Shown one piece after another: positions 16,989 to 24,266 of a DNA stretch of 46,686 nucleotides. The DNA lies in assembly GCA_036266155.1 (NCBI GenBank), contig DATANR010000065.1, positions 1-46,686 on the forward strand, in the 5' to 3' direction. A model generated the notes under the pieces. It worked only from the letters and a program-made list of their open reading frames with translations. It had not been told where the DNA came from and made no database searches. The translations under genes and the position numbers were made by a program. The DNA comes from SIAJ01 sp036266155. Lineage in GTDB: Bacteria > Planctomycetota > Planctomycetia > Gemmatales > Gemmataceae. Positions within the stretch are counted from its first letter, which is position 1. Every line of letters starts with the position of its first letter.

Positions 16989-18119
16989 CCTCAGAAGGCT
17001 CATCGGCTCAATTCGTCTCACCGACCGCAAGGCCATCAGGCCGGCCAACAATGCCATTACCAGTGTCACCGCGCCGGCAAGGGCGAGCAGGTTCCACGGC
17101 AATGGAATATTCACTCCCGCGAACCGCCCAAGATACGCCAATCCGTGCACCGTCGGATAGGCGAACACGACGCCGAACAACCCGACCCAGAACGATTGCA
17201 CCAGCACCGTCAACGTCACCCGGCGCCGCGGGATGCCCATCGCCAGCAGGATCGCGTACTCCTTCGCCGACGCGGCCGTGGCGGCATAGAGCGTCTGACT
17301 TGTCACCACCATGCCGACGAGCAAGCCGAGCAGTGCCGTGTAACCCAGGGCGATACCGGCCTTGGTCTTGAGCAGCCAGTGCCAGCGCGACTTGAACGAG
17401 AAGTCCTCGGACGTCATCACCGTCATGTCGTGGCGATCCTTGTACGTTTCATCGAGATCGGTGGCCAAAGCGTGCGCGTCCTCCTTGTGCCGGCAGCGGA
17501 TCAGATAATAGGTGGTCGTGTCGCGCGGCGTCATGTTGCGCAGCAGTAACCGGGCCGTCGGCCGCGAGCAGAACACATACGGACCGGCCAGGCTTTTGAG
17601 CCCCGACACCTCGCCGACGATGCGAACCTTGACCTTGTTGATCTCCGCGTAATCGCCAACTCCAGTAACGCCGAGCCGCCGGCGCTCGCCCGAATCGATC
17701 ACAATTGCATTCGGCTCCGTCAATGCGTTCCGCAGTTCGGGCGTCAGTTCATCGAGCGATCCCAGGTTGTCGTCATCGAGGCACGAGCCGATGATGATGC
17801 ACAACTCCGACCCGCCGTCCGGCTTGATCCACGATGCGAACGCCTGGTAGTAGGCCTCGACGCGCTCGACTCGCGGGTCGCCGGCGACTCGTGACACATA
17901 CGTCTCTTGAATCGGCCGACCAATATCGACGCTCAGCACCTCGGGCGATCCGACCCACACATCGGCCCGCGTGTGGTCGATCGGCAAGCTGGTGATCTTG
18001 AACAACCCTAGCAGCAGCCCCGTCTGGAGCGCAATCAGCACTGCCGAAAACGCCACCGCGCCGATTCCCGGAAGGAAGCGCGGCCGTTCGTGCCAAAGGG
18101 TGGCGAGGGAGTAATTCAC
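16986..18119 (-). CDS. FtsX/DevC-type ABC transporter permease
   Basis: This 377-residue inner-membrane protein has one N-terminal helix (FLPGIGAVAFSAVLIALQTGLLLGLF), then an extracytoplasmic domain of about 210 residues (ADVWVGSPEVLSVDIGRPI to MTVMTSEDF). It ends with three helices: GIALGYTALLGLLVGMVVTSQTLYAA, VLVQSFWVGLFGVVFAYPTV and LLALAGAVTLVMALLAGLMALRSV. The EYAILLAMGIPRRRV motif between helices is typical of FtsX/MacB permeases. The N-terminal HERPRFLPGIGAVAFS stretch resembles DevC. The start is GTG 18117-18119 with AAGGA upstream; an extension to 18239 would translate a palindromic repeat. It is the first gene of the tripartite exporter operon. Confidence 0.88.
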   Translation of the reverse strand: MNYSLATLWHERPRFLPGIGAVAFSAVLIALQTGLLLGLFKITSLPIDHTRADVWVGSPEVLSVDIGRPIQETYVSRVAGDPRVERVEAYYQAFASWIKPDGGSELCIIIGSCLDDDNLGSLDELTPELRNALTEPNAIVIDSGERRRLGVTGVGDYAEINKVKVRIVGEVSGLKSLAGPYVFCSRPTARLLLRNMTPRDTTTYYLIRCRHKEDAHALATDLDETYKDRHDMTVMTSEDFSFKSRWHWLLKTKAGIALGYTALLGLLVGMVVTSQTLYAATAASAKEYAILLAMGIPRRRVTLTVLVQSFWVGLFGVVFAYPTVHGLAYLGRFAGVNIPLPWNLLALAGAVTLVMALLAGLMALRSVRRIEPMSLLR

Positions 18120-18148
18120 GTCGTCCTTGGTCTCCTCATCCTCTTGTC

Positions 18149-18345
18149 TTCCGCCCCATCGGGGCGGGCCGACAATAGCCAGAGGCGTAAGCCCCTGGTA
18201 GCCTGCGGCGGATGATTCGGAGCCCCAAGGGGGCGACACGTCGGGGATGTGCCGCCCCCTTGGGGCTCAGTCCTTCCGAATCGCCTCGACCTATCCTAGG
18301 GGCTTACGCCCCTGGCTATTATCTGTCCGCCCCGTTGGGGCGGAA
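18149..18345. repeat. Long nested inverted repeat, 197 bases
   Basis: Two arms of about 95 bases are inverted complements with small gaps. Matching blocks from the outside in are TTCCGCCCC-GGGGCGG, ATAATAGCCAG, GGCGTAAGCCCCT, GATTCGG and GAGCCCCAAGGGGGCG. Several blocks are also palindromic themselves, so local hairpins can form within each arm. It ends 7 bases beyond the asnB stop and lies upstream of the permease start, in the place of a terminator plus promoter region. Confidence 0.9.
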
Positions 18346-18351
18346 AACAGC

Positions 18352-20349
18352 TCATCCCGCCGCTGCCAGTGGTTCGCTATCCATCCTGACGATACGCGTC
18401 GATATCGCCGCCAAATCTCCGCTGACGAATAGGTGGTGCCACAACTGCGTTGCCGTCACCGCGGCCAGGCCCATCTCGACCGATGTTCGCTTCAAACCGC
18501 GCCGCATCGTGGTGACTTCGGCCCGCGACTTCGCTACCGCTTCCGCATCGAAGTAGCCAGTCTTCCGCAACGACTCCGGGCTCAGCACTTCGTTGATCCA
18601 GGCGCTTCCATTGCCCGTTAGGTGAAAACTGTCGAGCGGCGCCCGGAACATCTTCTTGCGTCGCCAGGCAATTTCATGCGGCACCCAGCGCTCGGCCATC
18701 CGTCGCAACAGATACTTGTCCTGCAAGCGCCGCAGCTTCCATCGCGGGTGCAGGCGATTCGTGAACCCGACCAGGTCCTCATCCAGGAACGGCGGCCGCA
18801 GTTCGACCGAGTTCCACATCGCCACGCGGTCGCCCTTCGAGGCGAGCAAGTGGCCTGGCAGCATAATTCGGGCGCCCAGTGCAATGCTCCGATGGAACGG
18901 GTGCCAGCGGAGCATCTTCTCTCGGTTCAACCCCAACTCGGCATACGGCGTCATCTGCACCAGGTCACGCTTCAGGTCGTCGCTGTAGAAGCGCAGCTTC
19001 GACAGGCTCATCATTCCATACAGATCGAGCCAGCCGTTGTGCCCGCCGACCGCGTCCTGAGCGTCGCGCAGCAAATGCATCGGGAAGCGCGGCTGCCCGG
19101 TGATCCGCAGCGCGGCCGCTCGTAGCAAATTGCCGACGCGGACGCCCGGCACGACTTCCAACTGATTCAAGATGCGGTGGATCTTGAACCACGGATAGCC
19201 GGCCAGAAACTCGTCGGCCCCCTCGCCGGTCAGCGCGACCTTAAAACCTTTTGCATGCACCGTCCCGGCCAACCGCAACAAGGCGGCTGCGGATGTATCG
19301 ATCACCGGAAACTCGGCCGCCGCGATCAGCTCCGGGTAGGTGTCACGCACCTCCGCGTGAGCGTACTCAGCAACGATCGGCTGCGAGCCGATGTGCCGGG
19401 CGACTAGGGCCGCCGCCGTCGATTCATCAAAACCCGCGGCACGCACGGCGATCGTGAACGTCGGTATCGGCCGGCCCAGCACTTTGCTCGCGACCGCGGC
19501 GACCACGCTCGAATCGACGCCGCCCGACAAGTAAGACACGACCGGCACATCGGCGCGCAATCTCCGTTCAACCGACTGCACGAACAGCCGTTCATATTCA
19601 TCAACCGCCCGTCGCTCAGGCGGATTCTCCTCGTGGCCGCAGTCCGGAAAATCCAATTCCCAATACGTCCGCTCCTCGATCGCCGCGTCCCGGCTTTCAC
19701 TCAGTCGCACCCGCAAGTAGTGCCCCGGCAACAGGAGATTCACGCCCTTGAAGCACGTGATCGGCCCCGGCTGCGCGAAGAACGTGAACACGTGGTTCAG
19801 TCCGCGCAGGTCCGCTTCGGCCGGGACCATTCCAGACGCGAGCAGAGCCCGAATCTCCGACGCGAACAGCAAGTACGTCGTCTCGCCCTGCCGCCGGACG
19901 GTCCAGTACAGTGGGCAGATACCAAACCGGTCGCGGGCCAGCACAACCACGTTTCGCCGTGTGTCGTACAGGCAAAAGGCGAACTGCCCCTTCAGGTTGT
20001 CAAAGAACGCTTCGCCGTACTCTTCCCACAGGTGCGGGATCAACTCGGTGTCGGTATGCGTGCGAAAGCGATGGCCCTTCGCCTCAAGTTCCGCGCGCCG
20101 TTCGGGGTAATCGAAGAACTCCCCGTTGAAGACGCACTGCACAGCGCCATCTTCATTGCCGATCGGCTGTTTGCCGTCGGCCAACCCGACGATCGACAGC
20201 CGGCGATTCGCTAGCCCCAGATGCGGCAAATCAAGGTAGCCGTCGTCATCCGGCCCGCGATGTACGATCGCGTCGGCCATGCGGCGGAGAGTGCCTGGAG
20301 GAGCAGCGCGCCGGCCCGCCAGATCGATGACCCCGGCGATCCCGCACAT
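18352..20349 (-). CDS. asnB: Asparagine synthase (glutamine-hydrolysing), AsnB type
   Basis: This is a 665-residue two-domain enzyme. The class II glutaminase begins MCGIAGV with the catalytic N-terminal Cys2, and contains NRRLSIVGL, NGEFFDYPE and HTDTELIPHLWEEYG. The synthetase domain has the PP-loop YLSGGVDSSVVAA, then FTIAVRAAGFDES and ALTGEGADEFLAGYPWFK. It would transfer ammonia from glutamine to a carboxylate activated by AMP, normally making asparagine in the cytoplasm. Homologues of this length also work in polysaccharide or lipopeptide modification, but no such genes are adjacent here. The ATG at 20347-20349 fixes the start because Cys must follow Met. It is transcribed alone, upstream of a long inverted repeat. 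Confidence 0.92.
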   Translation of the reverse strand: MCGIAGVIDLAGRRAAPPGTLRRMADAIVHRGPDDDGYLDLPHLGLANRRLSIVGLADGKQPIGNEDGAVQCVFNGEFFDYPERRAELEAKGHRFRTHTDTELIPHLWEEYGEAFFDNLKGQFAFCLYDTRRNVVVLARDRFGICPLYWTVRRQGETTYLLFASEIRALLASGMVPAEADLRGLNHVFTFFAQPGPITCFKGVNLLLPGHYLRVRLSESRDAAIEERTYWELDFPDCGHEENPPERRAVDEYERLFVQSVERRLRADVPVVSYLSGGVDSSVVAAVASKVLGRPIPTFTIAVRAAGFDESTAAALVARHIGSQPIVAEYAHAEVRDTYPELIAAAEFPVIDTSAAALLRLAGTVHAKGFKVALTGEGADEFLAGYPWFKIHRILNQLEVVPGVRVGNLLRAAALRITGQPRFPMHLLRDAQDAVGGHNGWLDLYGMMSLSKLRFYSDDLKRDLVQMTPYAELGLNREKMLRWHPFHRSIALGARIMLPGHLLASKGDRVAMWNSVELRPPFLDEDLVGFTNRLHPRWKLRRLQDKYLLRRMAERWVPHEIAWRRKKMFRAPLDSFHLTGNGSAWINEVLSPESLRKTGYFDAEAVAKSRAEVTTMRRGLKRTSVEMGLAAVTATQLWHHLFVSGDLAAISTRIVRMDSEPLAAAG

Positions 20350-20541
20350 AAGGCTCCTGCCGGACCTCCGCTTCCTTCACCACAGTCCCTAGTATCTTAA
20401 CGGCCGGCACGGGGCCTATTTTCGACCGAGACTGAGTGATCGCTTCCAAGCGCATATGGACGTGCTCGGACTCATCGGAGCATTTTACCCAGAGTGCGCA
20501 GTTTGGTTAGAGATGAATGGACGTGGGTAAAGTCGTTAAGA

Positions 20542-20562
20542 GTTCGAGCCGTCGGCTCGAAC
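20542..20562. terminator. Perfect short hairpin downstream of prs
   Basis: GTTCGAGCC and GGCTCGAAC form a 9-base perfect stem around a 3-base loop. It lies 23 bases beyond the stop of the minus-strand prs gene. There is no U tract, so it may be a dispersed repeat used as a terminator rather than a classical intrinsic terminator. Confidence 0.6.
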
Positions 20563-20585
20563 GCCTAACAAGTAAAAACACGACT

Positions 20586-21533
20586 TCACTCAAACAACTT
20601 CGACACCGACTCATTCTCGTGAATGCGCCACATCGCGTCAGCAAGCAGCTTGTCGACACTGTGCACTTCGATTTTGTCGATCTTCTTCTCCGGCGCCAGC
20701 GGGATGCTGTCGGTGATAATCACTTTCTTGATGGGTGAATCCTTGATCGTCTGGATCGCTTTGCCGACCAAGACGCCGTGGGTGGCGAAGACGTAGATGT
20801 CCTTTGCTCCGTTCTGCTCCGCGATTCGGGCCGCCCCGCTGATGCTGCCGGCCGTCGTGATCATGTCGTCGAACATCAGCACCGTCTTGCCCTTGAGACT
20901 GGCGCCGATCAGGTTCGCCTGTTCCACCTTGGTCGCGCCGCTGCGGCGTTTATCGACGATCGCCAGTTCGCCGCCGAGCCGTTTCTGATACTGCAGTGTG
21001 CTCTTCACGCGGCCCTCGTCCGGACTCAGGAAGACGAGGTCGCCGTCGAGGCCCATCTTGCGGATGTACATGACGAAGACGGGCGCGGCTGTCAAGTGGT
21101 CGACGGGGATGTCGAAGAAGCCCTGAATCTGGGCCGCGTGCAAGTCGAGCGTCAGGACGCGATTCGCGCCCGCTGCGGTCAGCAGATTCGCGACGAGTTT
21201 CGCCGAGATCGGCACGCGGCCCTGGTCTTTGCGGTCTTGCCGCGCATAGCCGTAGTACGGCAACACGACCGTGACGCGATACGGGCTGGCCCGCTTGAAC
21301 GCGTCGAGGATGACGAGCAGCTCCATCAGGTTTTCGTTCACCGGCGGGCAGGTCGGCTGCACGATGAAGACGTCGCGGCCGCGCACGTCCTCGTCGATGC
21401 GTACTGAGGTTTCGCTGTCCGGGAACGGTTCGACCTTGAGGTTGCCGAGATTGTCGTTGAGCTGGGTGGCAATTTTCTCGGCGAGAGCCTGATTGGCCCG
21501 GCCGGTAAAGACGCGCATCTTGTTGTGGAGCAT
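20586..21533 (-). CDS. prs: Ribose-phosphate pyrophosphokinase (PRPP synthetase)
   Basis: This is a 315-residue enzyme of normal class I length. It makes PRPP from ribose-5-phosphate and ATP for nucleotide, His and Trp synthesis. Family motifs are present: FTGRANQALAEKIA and FPDSETSVRIDEDVRGRDVFIVQPT; the flexible loop and ATP site YYGYARQDRKDQGR; DLHAAQIQGFFDIPVDHL; the DEGRVKSTLQYQ segment; and the PRPP-binding loop MFDDMITTAGSISGAA. The start at ATG 21533 follows AAGGG; ATG 21518 is an in-frame alternative. It stands alone on the minus strand at the edge of the accessory island. Confidence 0.95.
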   Translation of the reverse strand: MLHNKMRVFTGRANQALAEKIATQLNDNLGNLKVEPFPDSETSVRIDEDVRGRDVFIVQPTCPPVNENLMELLVILDAFKRASPYRVTVVLPYYGYARQDRKDQGRVPISAKLVANLLTAAGANRVLTLDLHAAQIQGFFDIPVDHLTAAPVFVMYIRKMGLDGDLVFLSPDEGRVKSTLQYQKRLGGELAIVDKRRSGATKVEQANLIGASLKGKTVLMFDDMITTAGSISGAARIAEQNGAKDIYVFATHGVLVGKAIQTIKDSPIKKVIITDSIPLAPEKKIDKIEVHSVDKLLADAMWRIHENESVSKLFE

Positions 21534-21803
21534 GTGTCCCTTTTCCGAATCGGCGGCCGCCCTGTCAAGAGGCTGCCGGCACGGCTATTGTCGGAAATGG
21601 GAACCGATCGTGTGTCCGGCGCGAAAATGTTGCGTGAAGTTGCAATGAAATGAAAGGCGTTTGGGAAGGTGAATCGGCCCCAAGCGAATGACCTTTCGAT
21701 GACTCGTCTACCACTTTTTGGCAGGGTTTCTGGAACCACTTTTTTGGCGGGACAGACTCGTCGCAAGTCTTTGTTACATAGAAACATCGAACGAAAACCC
21801 AGG

Positions 21804-21890
21804 TCAAAGAGCGCCAACCCCATGCACCCCCTGGCGCGGCTTTGGCACCGATAAGCCCTTTGGCATCCATTGCTTAAGTCTGGCACCCAT
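21804..21890. repeat. Left border repeat cluster of the accessory island
   Basis: It begins with TCAAAGAGCGCCA (21804-21816) and continues with GGCTTTGGCACCGATA (21838-21853). It then has two further degenerate copies of a 12-base unit: TTTGGCATCCAT at 21859 and TCTGGCACCCAT at 21879. The 16-base string and the AAGAGCGCCA string recur in inverted orientation at 26948-27007, on the other side of the island. Confidence 0.8.
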
Positions 21891-21893
21891 TGA

Positions 21894-21911
21894 CCCTCTC
21901 ACGTGAGAGGG
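21894..21911. promoter_or_regulatory. Perfect 18-base palindrome
   Basis: CCCTCTCACGTGAGAGGG is identical to its own reverse complement. It sits directly inside the left border repeats and about 180 bases before the promoter of the zinc-ribbon gene. It could be an operator for a dimeric regulator or a recombination site. No second copy was seen. Confidence 0.55.
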
Positions 21912-22073
21912 TGGGCATCCCTGGAAAAGTCCTCCCAAACCACCGAACGGGTCGAGAAACGGACCTTGAAAATTGCCCTGTCGCGCCCGATGCCGCCTGT
22001 CATGCGGCATCCTAACCTAGTCGCCACACCTTGACTCACGACCGGGATTCAGCTACTCGCGGCGACCTTTTGA

Positions 22074-22101
22074 TTGACACCGGATATCCGCGCGCTATTA
22101 T
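22074..22101 (+). promoter_or_regulatory. Near-consensus sigma-70 promoter
   Basis: TTGACA (22074-22079) and TATTAT (22096-22101) are separated by 16 bases. The -35 box is perfect and the -10 box differs at one position. Transcription would start near 22108, which coincides with the first possible ATG of the zinc-ribbon gene, leaving either a leaderless mRNA or a 65-base leader before ATG 22174. Confidence 0.65.
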
Positions 22102-22173
22102 GAACAAATGTCCACTTGCGCCCGTATTGACAATGTAGTCAGCACGACGAAGCGGCTAACCAAGAGTCCTTCA

Positions 22174-22380
22174 ATGCTAGATAGAATCCGAAAATGCCCG
22201 TACTGCAAGCGGGAACACACGGGCGATCCGCTCGAATGGACAGAGAATCCGTACTGTCAAAAGTGCGTCGGCGAGCGTCTCTGTCAAACGGCCAAGGACA
22301 ATCCCCCGTTCCGATGGGAAGCTGATGGCGATGACTTTCGCCTCATTCAAGGGACTCAAAAACTCGTCGCAGGTGGATGA
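22174..22380 (+). CDS. Small zinc-ribbon protein
   Basis: This is a 68-residue protein from ATG 22174 (MLDRIRKCPYC); a frame open from ATG 22108 would give 90 residues and could be used from a leaderless message. It has two CxxC knuckles, CPYCKREH and CQKCVGER, about 17 residues apart, which should bind one zinc ion. The tail FRWEADGDDFRLIQGTQKLV is acidic with no known motif. It is transcribed from a strong promoter toward the three-gene kinase operon, and its last 38 bases overlap the kinase gene end antisense. The function is unknown; a role with the neighbouring operon is inferred only from position. Confidence 0.55.
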   Translation: MLDRIRKCPYCKREHTGDPLEWTENPYCQKCVGERLCQTAKDNPPFRWEADGDDFRLIQGTQKLVAGG

Positions 22381-23386
22381 GCCCATCCCGACGAGTTAGG
22401 CCATTTTTCCAGAACAGTCCCTTGGTTTTTGTCTGTTTTCCCGGCCGTGCATGGTGTACGGTCACTTTCCATTTCGGCGAATCATTCGACAAGCGAACAA
22501 CCAAATCAGGCCCCGGCGCACGCGCCGAAGTCCATTCAATTTCACCGTTCGCTAGGTTCGCCATTCGCCAATCATGGGAATAAGTTGCCTTCCCCAATGC
22601 CGACGCAAACTCACGGGCTGAACCATACCGTTGAGACGGGTCTACTGACATGGCCCTTCGCAAGATCATTCGGTGCGACCTTGGGACGTGGGGCATGAAG
22701 GCGTCCCGATTTGGAAATAAGCCGTCTCTGATTTGGTCGAGCAACTCGCGCTGAGTTCCAGGGCGCTGCGCTTTAAAGAACGGATCACCATTCGCCGCTC
22801 GATAGAGGGTGACACCAACTTGATAGATGTCAGACTCCGGAATTCCTTTTAGAAGGCTCAACGACTCGGGCGGGAATCCCAGGCCATAAACAAGCTCCGG
22901 GATGTTGGCGATTCCGTGCGGACCGATGGGCTGCGCCTGTCCGAGGTCAGCCACTCTTGCTCTATCGTTATCGTCAATCAAGATGTTCGACGGCTTTACG
23001 TCAAAATGGACGAGCGGAACGCCGTGAATCTTGGTCAGTCCACTCAATACCTGAGTTCCCAACCTGACAATTTCAGACGGCGGTATGGGTCCGTTCCGAA
23101 TCTTGTCGGCCAGTGAGCCGTTTTTGTAATACGGCATCGCAATGCAGACATGATCTTCGATTTGGCAACCATACAGGATCGGAACGACATGCTCGTGTTC
23201 GGCAGAGCGCATCGCTTTTGATTCAGTCCAATACTCATCAAAATCGCGGAAGCCGGTCTTCAAAATCTCCTTCACCGCGACCTTGCCGCCCCGCTGATGA
23301 TCGCTTGCCAAGTAAACCTTGGAGCGCCCCTGACCCTGACCAATTTCGTGGTCGTGAGTGTATTCGATCTCGCCGACTCTACGCAT
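22343..23386 (-). CDS. Ser/Thr protein kinase of the accessory operon
   Basis: This is a 347-residue soluble kinase. It has the glycine loop EIGQGQGRSKVYLA, the catalytic lysine in VAVKE (Lys39), catalytic loop LVHFDVKPSNILI (Asp129, Asn134, with Phe where RD kinases have Arg), metal site VADLGQAQ (Asp147, DLG for DFG), PPE for APE, and SDIYQVGVTLY. All catalytic residues are present, so it should be active. The kinase domain ends near residue 265. The last 80 residues (WRMANLANGEIEWTSARAP, WKVTVHHARPGKQTKTKGLF) are an unrecognised small domain. There is no membrane helix, unlike the TPR kinase at 631-3360. ATG 23386 overlaps the preceding stop by 8 bases, so the genes are translationally coupled. 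Confidence 0.88.
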   Translation of the reverse strand: MRRVGEIEYTHDHEIGQGQGRSKVYLASDHQRGGKVAVKEILKTGFRDFDEYWTESKAMRSAEHEHVVPILYGCQIEDHVCIAMPYYKNGSLADKIRNGPIPPSEIVRLGTQVLSGLTKIHGVPLVHFDVKPSNILIDDNDRARVADLGQAQPIGPHGIANIPELVYGLGFPPESLSLLKGIPESDIYQVGVTLYRAANGDPFFKAQRPGTQRELLDQIRDGLFPNRDAFMPHVPRSHRMILRRAMSVDPSQRYGSAREFASALGKATYSHDWRMANLANGEIEWTSARAPGPDLVVRLSNDSPKWKVTVHHARPGKQTKTKGLFWKNGLTRRDGLIHLRRVFESLE

Positions 23387-23843
23387 TTTGGCTCCCAATT
23401 GCGGCGGCGGCGACCAAGACAGCTTGTCGAATCTCATCGGACAATGCCGTCCAGTCGATCCCGCGAAATGAACTCGTGTCCAGGTATGCTTTTGCCGATT
23501 TGCTCTCCAACTTCGAACTGATTGTGGCATTCGCCCCCACCAAGACAGGAAGTGCTTTCGAGTCTATCGCTTCAAGAACCACGCCCTCAATGCGAACCCG
23601 TGCATGGGCCGAAACAACGTATCTGACTCTTGCGCTCGGTTCGGGATACCGCACGCCAGCGCAATCCGGAGAAAACTCATCGATCAGATTTCGCACCTCT
23701 GTGCGATACCAACTCAGCGCAGCCGGTTCTTCGTATTTGGCAGGAGCGGGCAGTTTCCCCGATGCGACACGTTGCAACGGTCCATCGGAGACCACGGCCC
23801 AATAAAGAGCGTTCGGGTCGGCGCGAAATCCAATCGCTTTCAT
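23379..23843 (-). CDS. RNase H/RuvC-like fold protein of the accessory operon
   Basis: This is a 154-residue protein. The order of elements suggests an RNase H-like fold: a first strand with an acidic turn (KAIGFRADPNALYWAVVSDG), a helix (ALSWYRTEVRNLIDEF), a strand with Glu (DCAGVRYPEPSARV), the pair RVRIEGVVLEAID, and a last helix starting with an acidic residue (LSDEIRQAVLVAAAAIG). RuvC uses Asp-Glu-Asp-Asp at matching places. Here the acids only partly line up, so it may be a diverged nuclease or a non-catalytic member. It overlaps the upstream gene as ATGA and the kinase by 8 bases. The family assignment is inference. Confidence 0.7.
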   Translation of the reverse strand: MKAIGFRADPNALYWAVVSDGPLQRVASGKLPAPAKYEEPAALSWYRTEVRNLIDEFSPDCAGVRYPEPSARVRYVVSAHARVRIEGVVLEAIDSKALPVLVGANATISSKLESKSAKAYLDTSSFRGIDWTALSDEIRQAVLVAAAAIGSQNA

Positions 23844-24052
23844 GATTGCACCGTTTTTTCGCTATGCGGTCGCTTTTTCGAGCGGCGAACTTCCTTGCTC
23901 GCAGCGATTGCAAGCCGCTCGCGTATCCACGCCGACAAGTCGAGCCCTGATCGTGCTGCCGCTTCCTTGAACGAGATGTACTCGCCCTCTTGCAGTCGTA
24001 CTTGCAAAAGCTTGTCGCGCCCTTCGCCCGGTGGTTTCTTTGGTCTTGCCAT
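23840..24052 (-). CDS. Ribbon-helix-helix-like DNA-binding protein
   Basis: This is a 70-residue protein starting at ATG 24052 (MARPKKPPGEGRDKLLQVRLQEGEY). The pattern is a strand of alternating residues (LLQVRLQ), a helix (EYISFKEAAARSG) and a second helix (DLSAWIRERLAIAA). It matches ribbon-helix-helix proteins of the CopG/MobC type, in which the strand enters the DNA major groove as a dimer. The C-terminal tail is basic (KEVRRSKKRPH). It is the first gene of the operon and probably represses it. GTAAT motifs at 24057, 24063 and 24117 (the last inside GTAATTAC) are candidate operators. Confidence 0.72.
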   Translation of the reverse strand: MARPKKPPGEGRDKLLQVRLQEGEYISFKEAAARSGLDLSAWIRERLAIAASKEVRRSKKRPHSEKTVQS

Positions 24053-24162
24053 GTCAGTAATCGTAATGACAAAAACTTTGAAAATCAAGACCCTTGGTAT
24101 TGCATTTCTAGTTTCTGTAATTACAATAACCAACAGCTGACGAGTTGTCGGCGCAGAAAAAC

Positions 24163-24191
24163 CCCGGCCCTGCTACGAACAGGACCGGGGG
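24163..24191 (-). terminator. Candidate intrinsic terminator (minus strand)
   Basis: CCCCGGCCCTG (24163-24173) and CAGGACCGGGG (24181-24191) pair with one mismatch around a 7-base loop. Read leftward, the stem is followed by TTTTT, as in a minus-strand intrinsic terminator. It would shield the three-gene operon from read-through coming out of the transposase region. Confidence 0.6.
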
Positions 24192-24204
24192 CAATCACAA
24201 CCCG

Positions 24205-24248
24205 GCGGTTAGGCCAGATGGTGACCAGCACTCCCATCCTAACCGCCC
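24205..24248. repeat. Hairpin upstream of the transposase gene
   Basis: GGCGGTTAGG (24205-24214) and CCTAACCGCC (24239-24248) form a perfect 10-base stem around a 24-base loop, 18 bases before the transposase ATG. It could damp read-through expression of the transposase, or be part of the element's end. Confidence 0.7.
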
Positions 24249-24266
24249 CGAACTAAGGGGCAACAG

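Larger units (their letters stand above)
21534..22073. other. Gene-free left border of the accessory island
   Basis: No supported gene lies here. It holds the prs upstream region, a near-direct repeat (ACCACTTTTTGGC at 21710 and ACCACTTTTTTGGC at 21735), the repeat cluster at 21804-21890 and a perfect palindrome at 21894-21911. The pattern is what an insertion border would leave. Confidence 0.6.
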
